A stretch of 5,571 nucleotides of DNA from CSP1-8 sp049688015 (GTDB taxonomy: Bacteria; Desulfobacterota; Deferrimicrobia; Deferrimicrobiales; Deferrimicrobiaceae): positions 1-5,571 of the forward strand of contig JBAVJZ010000177.1 in the NCBI GenBank assembly GCA_049688015.1, in the 5' to 3' direction. The first letter of the stretch is position 1. Each line of letters begins with the position of its first letter. Below are positions 5,506-5,571 of the stretch, piece by piece. The position numbers were made by a program, and so were the translations under genes. The notes under the pieces were generated by a model. The model worked only from the letters and a program-made list of their open reading frames with translations, had not been told where the DNA came from and ran no database searches.

Positions 5506-5511
5506 TACCCG

Positions 5512-5571
5512 ATGTACCGCAAAGTTTCCTTCACTTTTCTGCTCACACTGCTCTTCGTAGCAGTGGCCGCC
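5512..5571 (+). CDS. atpE: ATP synthase F0 subunit c, 5' end only
   Basis: Only the first 20 codons are present; the right edge cuts the gene. They encode a basic start (MYRK) and a hydrophobic core ending in VAVAA, which looks like a signal peptide or leader helix. Position directly after atpB, behind a strong ribosome site, makes subunit c by far the likeliest product, since c follows a in almost all F0 clusters and several deltaproteobacterial c subunits carry such leaders. The two ring helices and the ion-binding carboxylate are outside the window, so neither the identity nor the coupling ion (proton or sodium) can be confirmed from the sequence itself. Confidence 0.8.
   Translation, partial: MYRKVSFTFLLTLLFVAVAA

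Overview
The window is GC-rich bacterial chromosome and reads as an ordinary core locus of a deltaproteobacterium in the broad sense (Desulfobacterota/Desulfuromonadota, Geobacter-like). This placement is an inference. It rests on hemL followed directly by a stand-alone F0 cluster (atpZ-atpI-atpB-atpE) with no F1 genes in view, and on subunits a and c that both begin with signal-peptide-like leaders. No rRNA, tRNA, CRISPR array, insertion sequence or phage gene is visible.

Layout. Positions 1-134 are AT-rich and hold a strong-looking minus-strand promoter, a 19-nt palindrome and a Shine-Dalgarno-like sequence. Together they point to a gene lying just left of the window. Positions 135-1708 hold a minus-strand pair joined by an ATGA overlap: a 456-aa helical protein of unknown function, then a 68-aa DUF4177-like protein. 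Positions 1709-1955 are intergenic, with a hairpin and a possible promoter for that pair. Positions 1956-2336 (minus) encode a 126-aa protein I do not recognise. Positions 2337-2570 are a divergent control region with a good sigma-70 type promoter facing right and a weaker one facing left.

From 2571 everything reads rightward. hemL (glutamate-1-semialdehyde aminomutase, complete) is followed after 91 nt by atpZ, atpI (overlapping atpZ by 11 nt), atpB (20 nt later) and the first 20 codons of atpE, which the right edge cuts. The last four genes supply the membrane proton- (or sodium-) conducting part of ATP synthase and its assembly helpers. HemL supplies 5-aminolevulinate for heme and other tetrapyrroles. 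The two functions meet only in respiratory energy metabolism, and their adjacency may be simple co-transcription.

I found no clear undescribed system. The points most worth a second look are the uncharacterised minus-strand pair, a CTTGACAC -35 word with an 18-nt spacer shared by three promoters, the leader peptides on both F0 subunits, the subunit a residues at the second-shell channel positions, and inverted repeats before atpZ and atpE.
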